Notes under the pieces: generated by a model | What the model saw: the letters and a program-made list of their open reading frames with translations, nothing else | Databases searched by the model: none | Told to the model about the DNA's origin: nothing | In this document: positions 22,006 through 32,764 of the stretch, one piece after another | How positions within the stretch are numbered: the first letter of the stretch is position 1 | How the letters are laid out: the number at the start of each line of letters is the position of its first letter | Assembly: GCA_009746045.1 (NCBI GenBank) | Contig: RPFO01000299.1 | Span: forward strand, 124,001 to 188,000 | Reading direction: 5' to 3' | Length of the DNA stretch: 64,000 nt | Origin: Mesostigma viride | Lineage: Eukaryota; Streptophyta; Mesostigmatophyceae; Mesostigmatales; Mesostigmataceae | Program-made: the position numbers and the translations under genes

Positions 22006-22556
22006 TTTGTGAGCTCACGCTCGTTCTATCTATGACCTGCGGAAGTCTCAAAGGGGGAGGGGAGGCCGCAGTAGACAGGTCTGACTTGGTAGCCAGTACT
22101 AGGGGGGGGGGGTACGGTGATGTGTGTGGGGGGGTACCGGGAACGGTACTGCGGACCGGGTCCAATTTGTTTTGTGGACCGGGGGCAGTCCTGTGGACCG
22201 GGGGCGGCGCGGCGCCACTGGCCTGTTGGTCAGTGGGCTGGCGTCCGCCACCCCACCTACGACTAGGTAGACGGTGGATACTTAGGGTTGTGGCGGGGCA
22301 ACAACCACTCCTCTTTGCAGCTCCCACCCACCCACCCTTGCTGCCAGTCGGATGTTACAAAGCCCAGGTCCTCTTGACTGGCCCAGGTCCTTATGACTGG
22401 TATGATGTTTCGGCCCCTGTTGTGTGGCCTAGTTAGCTTAGAAACTGCAGATTCTTAGGTTAGCTAATGGCTTGGACGTGTGCCTAACACGCATTTGTAA
22501 TAAACATGTTTCTCTGGCAGCCCCTCACTCCAATGGAACTAAAGCAGCAATTGGAT
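22006..22556 (+). mobile_element. composite element family D, locus 1, short unit
   Basis: This is 551 bp with the same termini as the long unit and is head-to-tail with it (GGAT|TTTGTG). The middle is replaced by CCCACCCACCCACCC (22323-22337), flanked by GCAGC and GCTGC, a small inverted repeat. The satellite resumes with ACACACGTAC, so CTGCAC plus ACACAC restores a normal monomer and no target duplication is needed. Confidence 0.87.
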
Positions 22557-23318
22557 ACACACGTACACACACCGCGCACGCAAGGGCCGGCTGCACACAC
22601 ACGTACATACACCGCGCACGCAAGGGGCAACTGCACACACACGTACACACACCATGCACGCAAGGGCCGGCTGCACTCACATGTACACACACCATGCACG
22701 CAAGGGCCGGCTGCACACACACTTACACACACAATGCACGCTTGGGGCAACGGCACTCACATGTACATACACCATGCACGCAAGGGGCGGCTGCACACAC
22801 ACGTACATACACTCCGCACGCAAGGAGCGACTTCACGCACAGGTACACACACCATGCACGCAAGGTTCGGCTGCACACACATGTACATCCACCGCGCACG
22901 CAAGGGGCGAGTGCAAACACATGTACATACACCGCGCACGCAAGGGGCAACTGCCCACACATGTACATCCACCGCGCACGCAAGGGCCGGCTGCACTCAA
23001 TTGTACATACACCGCCCATGCAAGGGGCGGCTGCACACACACGTACACACACCATGCACGCAAGGGCCGGCATGCACACACAGTACACACACCGCGCACG
23101 CAAGGGGGCCGGCTGCACACACACGTACATACACTCCGCACGCAAGGGGCTGCTGCACACACACTTACACTCACCATGCACGCAAGGGGCGGCTGCACAC
23201 ACACGTACACACACCGCGCACGCAAGGGACGGCTGCACACACACGTACATACACCGCGCACGCAAGGGGCGGCTGCACTTACATGTACACACACCACGCA
23301 CGCAAGGGGCGGCTGCAC
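22557..23318. repeat. 40-bp satellite, block 2
   Basis: About 19 monomers lie between two composite elements. It includes variants such as CAAGGAGCGACTTCACGCAC and CAAGGTTCGGC that recur near 28.0, 31.3 and 63.85 kb. Confidence 0.97.
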
Positions 23319-24527
23319 TATCCGAGCTTTTGCTCACCCTATCTGCGTTATAGCGGGACTACGGAAGTCTGGGGTGCGGCCGAATAGAATTTGCCGCGTA
23401 AGACTAGGAGGAGGAGGTGCGCCGGCTGTGACCGGTAGTGGTTCGTTCCGCCTGTGTGCGGTCTACCGCCTGCGCGCGGTAGAAAGACTTAGAAAATCTG
23501 TACGAATTTGTGAAAACGAACCTTTAATAGCAGTGGCACAAGTGACGGGGGATGGTAGGGGCAGACCTGGCGCAGCGCCAGCGCCAGCGCCGGTACCGCT
23601 GCAATTTCGGTACCAACGCCAGTGCCAGCGCCGCGCCAGCCTGACGGCCCTTGTGGACTAGCATTTAGGCAGACGAGGCAATGGCAGCAAAGCCTCTTTT
23701 GGTCCGCAATTTGCTGGCATATGCTGCCAACGTGACTAATTCGCTATGGCGATTATTAGACGGGCTAACGGCCTTGCCGCTGCGGCGGGAGGGCTGGAAA
23801 TTTAATCAGTAATGTTAGCCGCGCGCAAGGAGAGCGGCGGCTCGAAATTTGGCCCTCTATCGGCCCAGATTGGAGAAGTGGGGTGCATCTAGGTCCGCGG
23901 GGCTGCGAGATGGAAAAATAACATAAAATAATGCACTACGATTTCGTAGACTGAGTGACGAATGAGATAGCGGCCTTCCTGAAGGGATGGAAGCGCAGGA
24001 AATTGAGGCGTCAATTGGCCTGCGGGGCAGCCTGCCCAGTCGCCATGGTTAGAAATCCTCAAGTCCGGACCGGAGTCGGGGGGGACGATACCCCCCCAAC
24101 TTCGCCTTTCCAATGCACGCTCTGCATACCACGTGGGAGGGAACGAGATGCTCGACCCCGCTGGGGACCTTGCCGCCTTGCCATGAGATGTGACGGGGGT
24201 AGCGGCAGCATAGGCGGGGGACGAGCTGGCATGAGAGGGGGGCGCCCTACTAACCGACGGCGACATTGCAGCGGTATCACCGGAATTGACAACAACCCGA
24301 CGTGGCGGATGTGAAACGACGTTCCGGATTTGCTGACGAAGTCGGCCAGGAAGGGAAGGTGGGGAATAGGCATAAGTCCACTTTTGTGGCAGCCACCCAA
24401 AGACCCCCTTTAGCACTTGTTAGGAGCCCTACAGTGCATGTTGGCTCTATTAAGCTGTACTTATTTGTAAAAAACTATTGTTGTCTGGTGCAACCCAAGC
24501 GTCAGTAGGTTAGCGTTAGAAGTGGAT
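23319..24527 (+). mobile_element. composite element family E, long unit
   Basis: This is 1209 bp. It begins TATCC followed by GAGC-TTTT-GCTC (stem from base 6) and ends GTTAGAAGTGGAT. After the hairpin it shares CTATCT and CGGAAGTCT with family D. A GCGCCAGCGCCAGCGCCGG stretch lies near 23575. No ORF with recognisable domains is present. It is inserted at the same satellite position (CTGCAC|ACACAC) as family D. Confidence 0.85.
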
Positions 24528-25129
24528 TATCCGAGCTTTTGCTCACCCTATCTGCGTTATAGCGGGACTACGGAAGTCTGGGGTGCGGCCGAATAGAATT
24601 TGCCGCGTAAGACTAGGAGGAGGAGGTGCGCCGGCTGTGACCGGTAGTGGTTCGTTCCGCCTGTGTGCGGTCTACCGCCTGCGCGCGGTAGAAAGACTTA
24701 GAAAATCTGTACGAATTTGTGAAAACGAACCTTTAATAGCAGTGGCACAAGTGACGGGGGATGGTAGGGGCAGACCTGGCGCAGCGCCAGCGCCAGCGCC
24801 GGTACCGCTGCAATTTCGGTACCAACGCCAGTGCCAGCGCCGCGCCAGCCTGACGGCCCTTGTGGACTAGCATTTAGGCAGACGAGGCAATGGCAGCAAA
24901 GCCTCTTTTGGTCCCCACCCACCCACCCTGAACTTGTTATACCAGTTGTCCAAAAGAGGCCAGGGGAATAGGCATAAGTCCACTTTTGTGGCAGCCACCC
25001 AAAGACCCCCTTTAGCACTTGTTAGGAGCCCTACAGTGCATGTTGGCTCTATTAAGCTGTACTTATTTGTAAAAAACTATTGTTGTCTGGTGCAACCCAA
25101 GCGTCAGTAGGTTAGCGTTAGAAGTGGAT
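24528..25129 (+). mobile_element. composite element family E, short unit
   Basis: This is 602 bp, joined head-to-tail to the long unit (GTGGAT|TATCCG). About 656 bp of the long unit is replaced by a linker with CCCCACCCACCCACCC (24913-24928). That tract lies in the loop of the inverted repeat CCTCTTTTGG ... CCAAAAGAGG. The satellite resumes directly at ACACACGTAC. Confidence 0.87.
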
Positions 25130-28100
25130 ACACACGTACATACACCGCGCACGCAAGGACCGGCTCCACTCACATGTACATCCACCGCGCAACCACGGGG
25201 CGGCTGCACACACACGTACATACACCGCGCACGCAAGGGGCTGCTGCACACACACTTACACACAAAAGGCACGCTTGGGGCGACGGCATTCACATGTACA
25301 TACACCGCGCACGAAAGGGGTGGCTGCACACACACGTACATCCACCGCGCACGCAAGGGGCGGCTGCACACACACATACATACACCATGCACGCAAGGGG
25401 CGAGTGCAAAAACATGTACATACACCGCGCACGCAAGGGGCAACTGCCCACACATGGACATACACTGCGCACGCAAGGGGAGGCTGCATTAACACGTACA
25501 TACACCGCGCACGCAAGGGGCGGCTGCACACACACGTACACACACCATGCACGCAAGGGGAGGCTGCATTAACACGTACATACACCGCGCACGCAAGGGG
25601 CGGCTGCACACACACGTACACACACCATGCACGCAAGGGCCGGCTGCACACACACGTACATACACCGCGCACGCAAGGGGCGGCTGCACACACACGTACA
25701 TACACCATGCACGCAAGGGGCGGCTGCACACACACGTACATCCACCGCGCACGCAAGGGGCAACTGCACACACACGTACATACACCGCGCACGCAAGGGG
25801 CGGCTGCACACACACGTACACACACCGCGCACGCAAGGGCCGGCATGCACACACAGTACACACACCGCGCACGCAAGGGGGCCGGCTGCACACACACGTA
25901 CATACACTGCGCACGCAAGGGGCTGCTGCACACACACTTACACTCACCATGCACGCAAGGGGCGGCTGCACACACACGTACACACACCGCGCACGCAAGG
26001 GACGGCTGCACACACACGTACATACACCGCGCACGCAAGGGGCGGCTGCACTTACATGTACACACACCACGCACGCAAGGGGCGGCTGCACACACACGTA
26101 CATACACCGCGCACGCAAGGACCGGCTCCACTCACATGTACATCCACCGCGCAACCACGGGGCGGCTGCACACACACGTACATACACCGCGCACGCAAGG
26201 GGCTGCTGCACACACACTTACACACAAAATGCACGCTTGGGGCGACGGCACTCACATGTACATACACCGCGCACGAAAGGGGTGGCTGCACACACACGTA
26301 CATCCACCGCGCACGCAAGGGGCGGCTGCACACACACATACATACACCATGCACGCAAGGGGCGAGTGCAAAAACATGTACATACACCGCGCACGCAAGG
26401 GGCAACTGCCCACACATGGACATACACTGCGCACGCAAGGGGAGGCTGCATTAACACGTACATACACCGCGCACGCAAGGGGCGGCTGCACACACACGTA
26501 CACACACCATGCACGCAAGGGCCGGCTGCACACACACGTACATACACCGCGCACGCAAGGGGCGGCTGCACACACACGTACATACACCATGCACGCAAGG
26601 GGCGGCTGCACACACACGTACATCCACCGCGCACGCAAGGGGCAACTGCACACACACGTACATACACCGCGCACGCAAGGGGCGGCTGCACACACACGTA
26701 CACACACCGCGCACGCAAGGGCCGGCATGCACACACAGTACACACACCGCGCACGCAAGGGGGCCGGCTGCACACACACGTACATACACTGCGCACGCAA
26801 GGGGCTGCTGCACACACACTTACACTCACCATGCACGCAAGGGGCGGCTGCACACACACGTACACACACCGCGCACGCAAGGGACGGCTGCACACACACG
26901 TACATACACCGCGCACGCAAGGGGCGGCTGCACTTACATGTACACACACCACGCACGCAAGGGGCGGCTGCACACACACGTACATACACCGCGCACGCAA
27001 GGACCGGCTCCACTCACATGTACATCCACCGCGCAACCACGGGGCGGCTGCACACACACGTACATACACCGCGCACGCAAGGGGCTGCTGCACACACACT
27101 TACACACAAAATGCACGCTTGGGGCGACGGCACTCACATGTACATACACCGCGCACGAAAGGGGTGGCTGCACACACACGTACATCCACCGCGCACGCAA
27201 GGGGCGGCTGCACACACACATACATACACCATGCACGCAAGGGGCGAGTGCAAAAACATGTACATACACCGCGCACGCAAGGGGCAACTGCCCACACATG
27301 GACATACACTGCGCACGCAAGGGGAGGCTGCATTAACACGTACATACACCGCGCACGCAAGGGGCGGCTGCACACACACGTACACACACCATGCACGCAA
27401 GGGCCGGCTGCACACACACGTACATACACCGCGCACGCAAGGGGCGGCTGCACACACACGTACATACACCATGCACGCAAGGGGCGGCTGCACACACATG
27501 TACATCCACCGCGCACGCAAGGGGCGAGTGCACACACACGTACACACACCGCGCACGCAAGGGCCGGCTGCACACACACGTACATCCACCGCGCACGCAA
27601 GGGGCAACTGCACACACACGTACATACACCGCGCACGCAAGGGGCGGCTGCACACACACGTACATCCACCGCGCACGCAAGGGGCAGCTGCACACACATG
27701 TACACACACCGCGCACGCTTGGGGCGGCTGCACACACACGTACACACACCGCGCACGCAAGGGCCGGCTGCACACACACGTACATACACCGCGCACGCAA
27801 GGCCGGCAACTGCACACACACGTACACACACCATGCACGCAAGGGCCGGCTGCACTCACATGTACACACACCATGCACGCAAGGGCCGGCTGCACACACA
27901 CTTACACACACAATGCACGCTTGGGGCAACGGCACTCACATGTACATACACCACGCACGCAAGGGGCGGCTGCACACACACGTACACACACCATGCACGC
28001 AAGGAGCGACTTCACGCACAGGTACACACACCATGCACGCAAGGTTCGGCTGCACACACATGTACATCCACCGCGCACGCAAGGGGCGAGTGCAAACACA

Positions 28101-29968
28101 TGTACATACACCGCGCACGCAAGGGGCAACTGCCCACACATGTACATCCACCGCGCACGCAAGGGCCGGCTGCACTCAATTGTACATACACCGCCCATGC
28201 AAGGGGCGGCTGCACACACACGTACACACACCATGCACGCAAGGGCCGGCATGCACACACAGTACACACACCGCGCACGCAAGGGGGCCGGCTGCACACA
28301 CACGTACATACACTGCGCACGCAAGGGGCTGCTGCACACACACTTACACTCACCATGCACGCAAGGGGCGGCTGCACACACACGTACACACACCGCGCAC
28401 GCAAGGGACGGCTGCACACACACGTACATACACCGCGCACGCAAGGGGCGGCTGCACTTACATGTACACCCACCACGCACGCAAGGGGCGGCTGCACACA
28501 CACGTACATACACCGCGCACGCAAGGACCGGCTCCACTCACATGTACATCCATCGCGCAACCACGGGGCGGCTGCACACACACGTACATACACCGCGCAC
28601 GCAAGGGGCTGCTGCACACACACTTACACACAAAATGCACGCTTGGGGCGACGGCACTCACATGTACATACACCGCGCACGAAAGGGGTGGCTGCACACA
28701 CACGTACATCCACCGCGCACGCAAGGGGCGGCTGCACACACACATACATACACCATGCACGCAAGGGGCGAGTGCAAAAACATGTACATACACCGCGCAC
28801 GCAAGGGGCCACTGCCCACACATGGACATACACTGCGCACGCAAGGGGAGGCTGCATTAACACGTACATACACCGCGCACGCAAGGGGCGGCTGCACACA
28901 CACGTACACACACCATGCACGCAAGGGCCGGCTGCACACACACGTACATACACCGCGCACGCAAGGGGCGGCTGCACACACACGTACATACACCATGCAC
29001 GCAAGGGGCGGCTGCACACACACGTACATACACCGCGCACGCAAGGGGCGAGTGCAAACACACGTACATACACCATGCACGCAAGGGGCGGCTGCACACA
29101 CACGTACATCCACCGCGCACGCAAGGGGCAACTGCACACACACGTACATACACCGCGCACGCAAGGGGCGGCTGCACACACACGTACACACACCGCGCAC
29201 GCAAGGGCCGGCATGCACACACAGTACACACACCGCGCACGCAAGGGGGCCGGCTGCACACACACGTACATACACTGCGCACGCAAGGGGCTGCTGCACA
29301 CACACTTACACTCACCATGCACGCAAGGGGCGGCTGCACACACACGTACACACACCGCGCACGCAAGGGACGGCTGCACACACACGTACATACACCGCGC
29401 ACGCAAGGGGCGGCTGCACTTACATGTACACACACCACGCACGCAAGGGGCGGCTGCACACACACGTACATACACCGCGCACGCAAGGACCGGCTCCACT
29501 CACATGTACATCCACCGCGCAACCACGGGGCGGCTGCACACACACGTACATACACCGCGCACGCAAGGGGCTGCTGCACACACACTTACACACAAAATGC
29601 ACGCTTGGGGCGACGGCACTCACATGTACATACACCGCGCACGAAAGGGGTGGCTGCACACACACGTACATCCACCGCGCACGCAAGGGGCGGCTGCACA
29701 CACACATACATACACCATGCACGCAAGGGGCGAGTGCAAAAACATGTACATACACCGCGCACGCAAGGGGCAACTGCCCACACATGGACATACACTGCGC
29801 ACGCAAGGGGAGGCTGCATTAACACGTACATACACCGCGCACGCAAGGGGCGGCTGCACACACACGTACACACACCATGCACGCAAGGGCCGGCTGCACA
29901 CACACGTACATACACCGCGCACGCAAGGGGCGGCTGCACACACACGTACATACACCATGCACGCAAGG
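25130..29968. repeat. 40-bp satellite, block 3, with higher-order repeats
   Basis: About 121 monomers in higher-order units. The marker ACGCAAGGACCGGCTCC occurs at 25151, 26113, 26995, 28519 and 29481, so spacings are 962, 882, 1524 and 962. The 962 form is the 882 form with two extra monomers. Within a unit, irregular monomers (GGGGGCCGGCTG, CATTAACACG, GAAAGGGGTGG, GCAACCACGG) keep a fixed order. The largest plus-strand frame (25275-29822) is an artefact. The block ends at the CAAGG used by the foldback element. Confidence 0.96.
29964..29968. other. target-site duplication CAAGG, left, foldback element
   Basis: CAAGG precedes AGTTACG, and the same five bases follow CGTAACT at 30794-30798. 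CAAGG belongs to the satellite core. Confidence 0.85.
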
Positions 29969-30174
29969 AGTTACGTTAAATAGTGCCGGAACCTTTTGCC
30001 GCCTGAGGCAAATCGGTCCGTAACACTATTTTGCCCGGAATAACCACTTCCGAGCACCCAAGTTAATTCGGCCGAATTAACTTGGGTGCTCGGAAGTGGT
30101 TATTCCGGGCAAAATAGTGTTACGGACCGATTTGCCTCAGGCGGCAAAAGGTTCCGGCACTATTTAACGTAACT

Positions 30175-30306
30175 AAAACCTGGCCTCGTGGAGGGGGGAC
30201 GAAGAGCCCGAGACATCCGCCTAGGCCGCTGAGCACGCACCACTAAATGCGCCGGAGCTGCCTCAGTGAGGATTCGAACCCCTGACCTCCAAGGTGCACA
30301 GGTTTT
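30175..30306 (-). repeat. X module with tRNA T-arm-like motif, copy 1
   Basis: The module is bounded by AAAACCTG and CAGGTTTT. On the minus strand it contains GGTTCGAATCC (complement of 30270-30280), a good pol III B box, followed by CTGAGGCA, which resembles an acceptor 3' end. No complete cloverleaf in normal order was found. The copy at 30456-30587 is inverted. Confidence 0.55.
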
Positions 30307-30455
30307 AGTTACGTTAAATAGTGCCGGAACCTTTTGCCGCCTGAGGCAAATCGGTCCGTAACACTATTTTGCCCGGAATAACCACTTCCGAGCACCCAAG
30401 TTAATTCGGCCGAAAGGTTCGGCGGCAAAAGGTTCCGGCACTATTTAACGTAACT

Positions 30456-30587
30456 AAAACCTGTGCACCTTGGAGGTCAGGGGTTCGAATCCTCACTGAG
30501 GCAGCTCCGGCGCATTTAGTGGTGCGTGCTCAGCGGCCTAGGCGGATGTCTCGGGCTCTTCGTCCCCCCTCCACGAGGCCAGGTTTT
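30456..30587 (+). repeat. X module with tRNA T-arm-like motif, copy 2
   Basis: This is the inverted copy of the module at 30175-30306. The plus strand reads GGAGGTCAGGGGTTCGAATCC then TCACTGAGGCA. A D-arm-like TGCTCAGCGGCCTAGGCG lies downstream and not upstream, so any tRNA would be circularly permuted. That reading is speculative. Confidence 0.5.
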
Positions 30588-30793
30588 AGTTACGTTAAAT
30601 AGTGCCGGAACCTTTTGCCGCCTGAGGCAAATCGGTCCGTAACACTATTTTGCCCGGAATAACCACTTCCGAGCACCCAAGTTAATTCGGCCGAATTAAC
30701 TTGGGTGCTCGGAAGTGGTTATTCCGGGCAAAATAGTGTTACGGACCGATTTGCCTCAGGCGGCAAAAGGTTCCGGCACTATTTAACGTAACT

Positions 30794-32200
30794 CAAGGGG
30801 CGGCTGCACACACATGTACATCCACCGCGCACGCAAGGGGCGAGTGCACACACACGTACACACACCGCGCACGCAAGGGCCGGCTGCACACACACGTACA
30901 TCCACCGCGCACGCAAGGGGCAACTGCACACACACGTACATACACCGCGCACGCAAGGGGCGGCTGCACACACACGTACATCCACCGCGCACGCAAGGGG
31001 CAGCTGCACACACATGTACACACACCGCGCACGCTTGGGGCGGCTGCACACACACGTACACACACCGCGCACGCAAGGGCCGGCTGCACACACACGTACA
31101 TACACCGCGCACGCAAGGGGCAACTGCACACACACGTACACACACCATGCACGCAAGGGCCGGCTGCACTCACATGTACACACACCATGCACGCAAGGGC
31201 CGGCTGCACACACACTTACACACACAATGCACGCTTGGGGCAACGGCACTCACATGTACATACACCATGCACGCAAGGGGCGGCTGCACACACACGTACA
31301 CACACCATGCACGCAAGGAGCGACTTCACGCACAGGTACACACACCATGCACGCAAGGTTCGGCTGCACACACATGTACATCCACCGCGCACGCAAGGGG
31401 CGAGTGCAAACACATGTACATACACCGCGCACGCAAGGGGCAACTGCCCACACATGTACATCCACCGCGCACGCAAGGGCCGGCTGCACTCAATTGTACA
31501 TACACCGCCCATGCAAGGGGCGGCTGCACACACACGTACACACACCATGCACGCAAGGGCCGGCATGCACACACAGTACACACACCGCGCACGCAAGGGG
31601 GCCGGCTGCACACACACGTACATACACTGCGCACGCAAGGGGCTGCTGCACACACACTTACACTCACCATGCACGCAAGGGGCGGCTGCACACACACGTA
31701 CACACACCGCGCACGCAAGGGACGGCTGCACACACACGTACATACACCGCGCACGCAAGGGGCGGCTGCACTTACATGTACACCCACCACGCACGCAAGG
31801 GGCGGCTGCACACACACGTACATACACCGCGCACGCAAGGACCGGCTCCACTCACATGTACATCCATCGCGCAACCACGGGGCGGCTGCACACACACGTA
31901 CATACACCGCGCACGCAAGGGGCTGCTGCACACACACTTACACACAAAATGCACGCTTGGGGCGACGGCACTCACATGTACATACACCGCGCACGAAAGG
32001 GGTGGCTGCACACACACGTACATCCACCGCGCACGCAAGGGGCGGCTGCACACACACATACATACACCATGCACGCAAGGGGCGAGTGCAAAAACATGTA
32101 CATACACCGCGCACGCAAGGGGCAACTGCCCACACATGGACATACACTGCGCACGCAAGGGGAGGCTGCATTAATACGTACATACACCGCGCACGCAAGG
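30794..32200. repeat. 40-bp satellite, block 4
   Basis: About 35 monomers. The block is a near copy of 27480-28885, offset about 3314 bp, and shares rare variants such as CATCCATCGCGCAACC. A few differences (for example GGCAACTGCC here against GGCCACTGCC there) show it is not an exact duplicate. It ends in CAAGG followed by 20 bp of the element 1 LTR. Confidence 0.95.
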
Positions 32201-32220
32201 AGTTGGTTGGAGACCCATCT
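32181..32220. repeat. 40-bp direct repeat flanking element 3, left copy
   Basis: The last 20 satellite bases and the first 20 bases of the element 1 LTR (AGTTGGTTGGAGACCCATCT) appear here and again at 37018-37057 on the other side of element 3. A single extra C (32221) separates this copy from element 3. Confidence 0.85.
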
Positions 32221-32221
32221 C

Positions 32222-32751
32222 TGTCAGGATACGCCCCAATATGCCTGACAGTCTTTTTATTGAGTGTGCTAGTTTCGGGTATACCGGAACTTATATGACT
32301 ACTTTCTTCTACATTTTACTAAATATATTAGTTAGCTAAATATATTAGTTAGCTGACATCCGTACCCTAGTGGTACTGTAACCAGTGGTACTGTAGCCAG
32401 TGGTACTGTAGCCGTCTGACAAAATTTGCCTGGCTCCGCGCTACGCGCCGACCCTATGTTCACTAAGTGCTGCCCTGGAGGCGCAATGTCCTTGTACTTG
32501 CATACTAGTGATCTGACGCATCATTTTAGTGTTGATGTAAGCCACCCACTTGTGTGTGGCGGCTGGATGCACTTTAACTTATACCGTAGATTATTTCCAG
32601 ATCGACGGATACTGCGACAGTGTGTTTTTCCACTTAATGTTGCCCCTGCAATTGTCATGGCTACCCGTTTGTACGCCGACTCAAAGTCAATATATAAAAT
32701 CAGTAAAGCATTATTCGATCTTTAAGCCTGCCACCTGTCTTACATTTGACA
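32222..32751 (+). repeat. element 3, left LTR (530 bp)
   Basis: It begins TGTCAGGATA and ends CATTTGACA, giving perfect TGTCA/TGACA terminal inversions. It contains TATATAAAAT near 32692 as a possible TATA signal and a GTGGTACTGTA triplet repeat near 32373-32412. The right LTR differs at TGTCAGGATAC/T, so the copies are nearly identical and the insertion is recent. Confidence 0.9.
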
Positions 32752-32764
32752 TGGTATCGAGCGG
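32752..32764 (+). promoter_or_regulatory. element 3 primer-binding site
   Basis: TGGTATCGAGCGG follows the LTR directly. TGGTATC matches the start of the initiator-Met tRNA primer site typical of Copia elements. Confidence 0.75.

Larger units (their letters stand above)
29969..30793. mobile_element. 825-bp foldback element with palindromic modules
   Basis: The order is P1 (29969-30174, 206 bp), X (30175-30306, 132 bp), P2 (30307-30455, 149 bp), inverted X (30456-30587, 132 bp) and P3 (30588-30793, 206 bp). P1 and P3 are essentially perfect palindromes centred on AATTCGGCCGAATT and bounded by AGTTACGTTAAATAG and its inverse. P2 is the same palindrome with 57 bp missing from one arm. The whole is a near-perfect inverted repeat inserted in the satellite with a CAAGG duplication. 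It has no ORF, so it must be mobilised in trans. Termini AGTT...AACT and the 5-bp duplication match Copia elements 1 and 2. Confidence 0.85.

Noticed and set aside
22323-22337. Telomere-like repeats from CCCACCCACCC
   Set aside because: Only three to four units, always inside the short unit, and not at an end.
20538-25129. Canonical Helitrons
   Set aside because: Zero target duplication and a subterminal hairpin fit, but there is no consistent CTRR end, no fixed A/T or T/T target, and no Rep/helicase gene. The elements are left unclassified.
25275-29822. 1515-codon open frame rich in His, Thr and Arg, and similar frames on both strands of the satellite
   Set aside because: The peptide repeats every 40 residues because the DNA unit is 40 bp. 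Equivalent frames exist in other phases and on the other strand, and the frames begin and end at random monomers.
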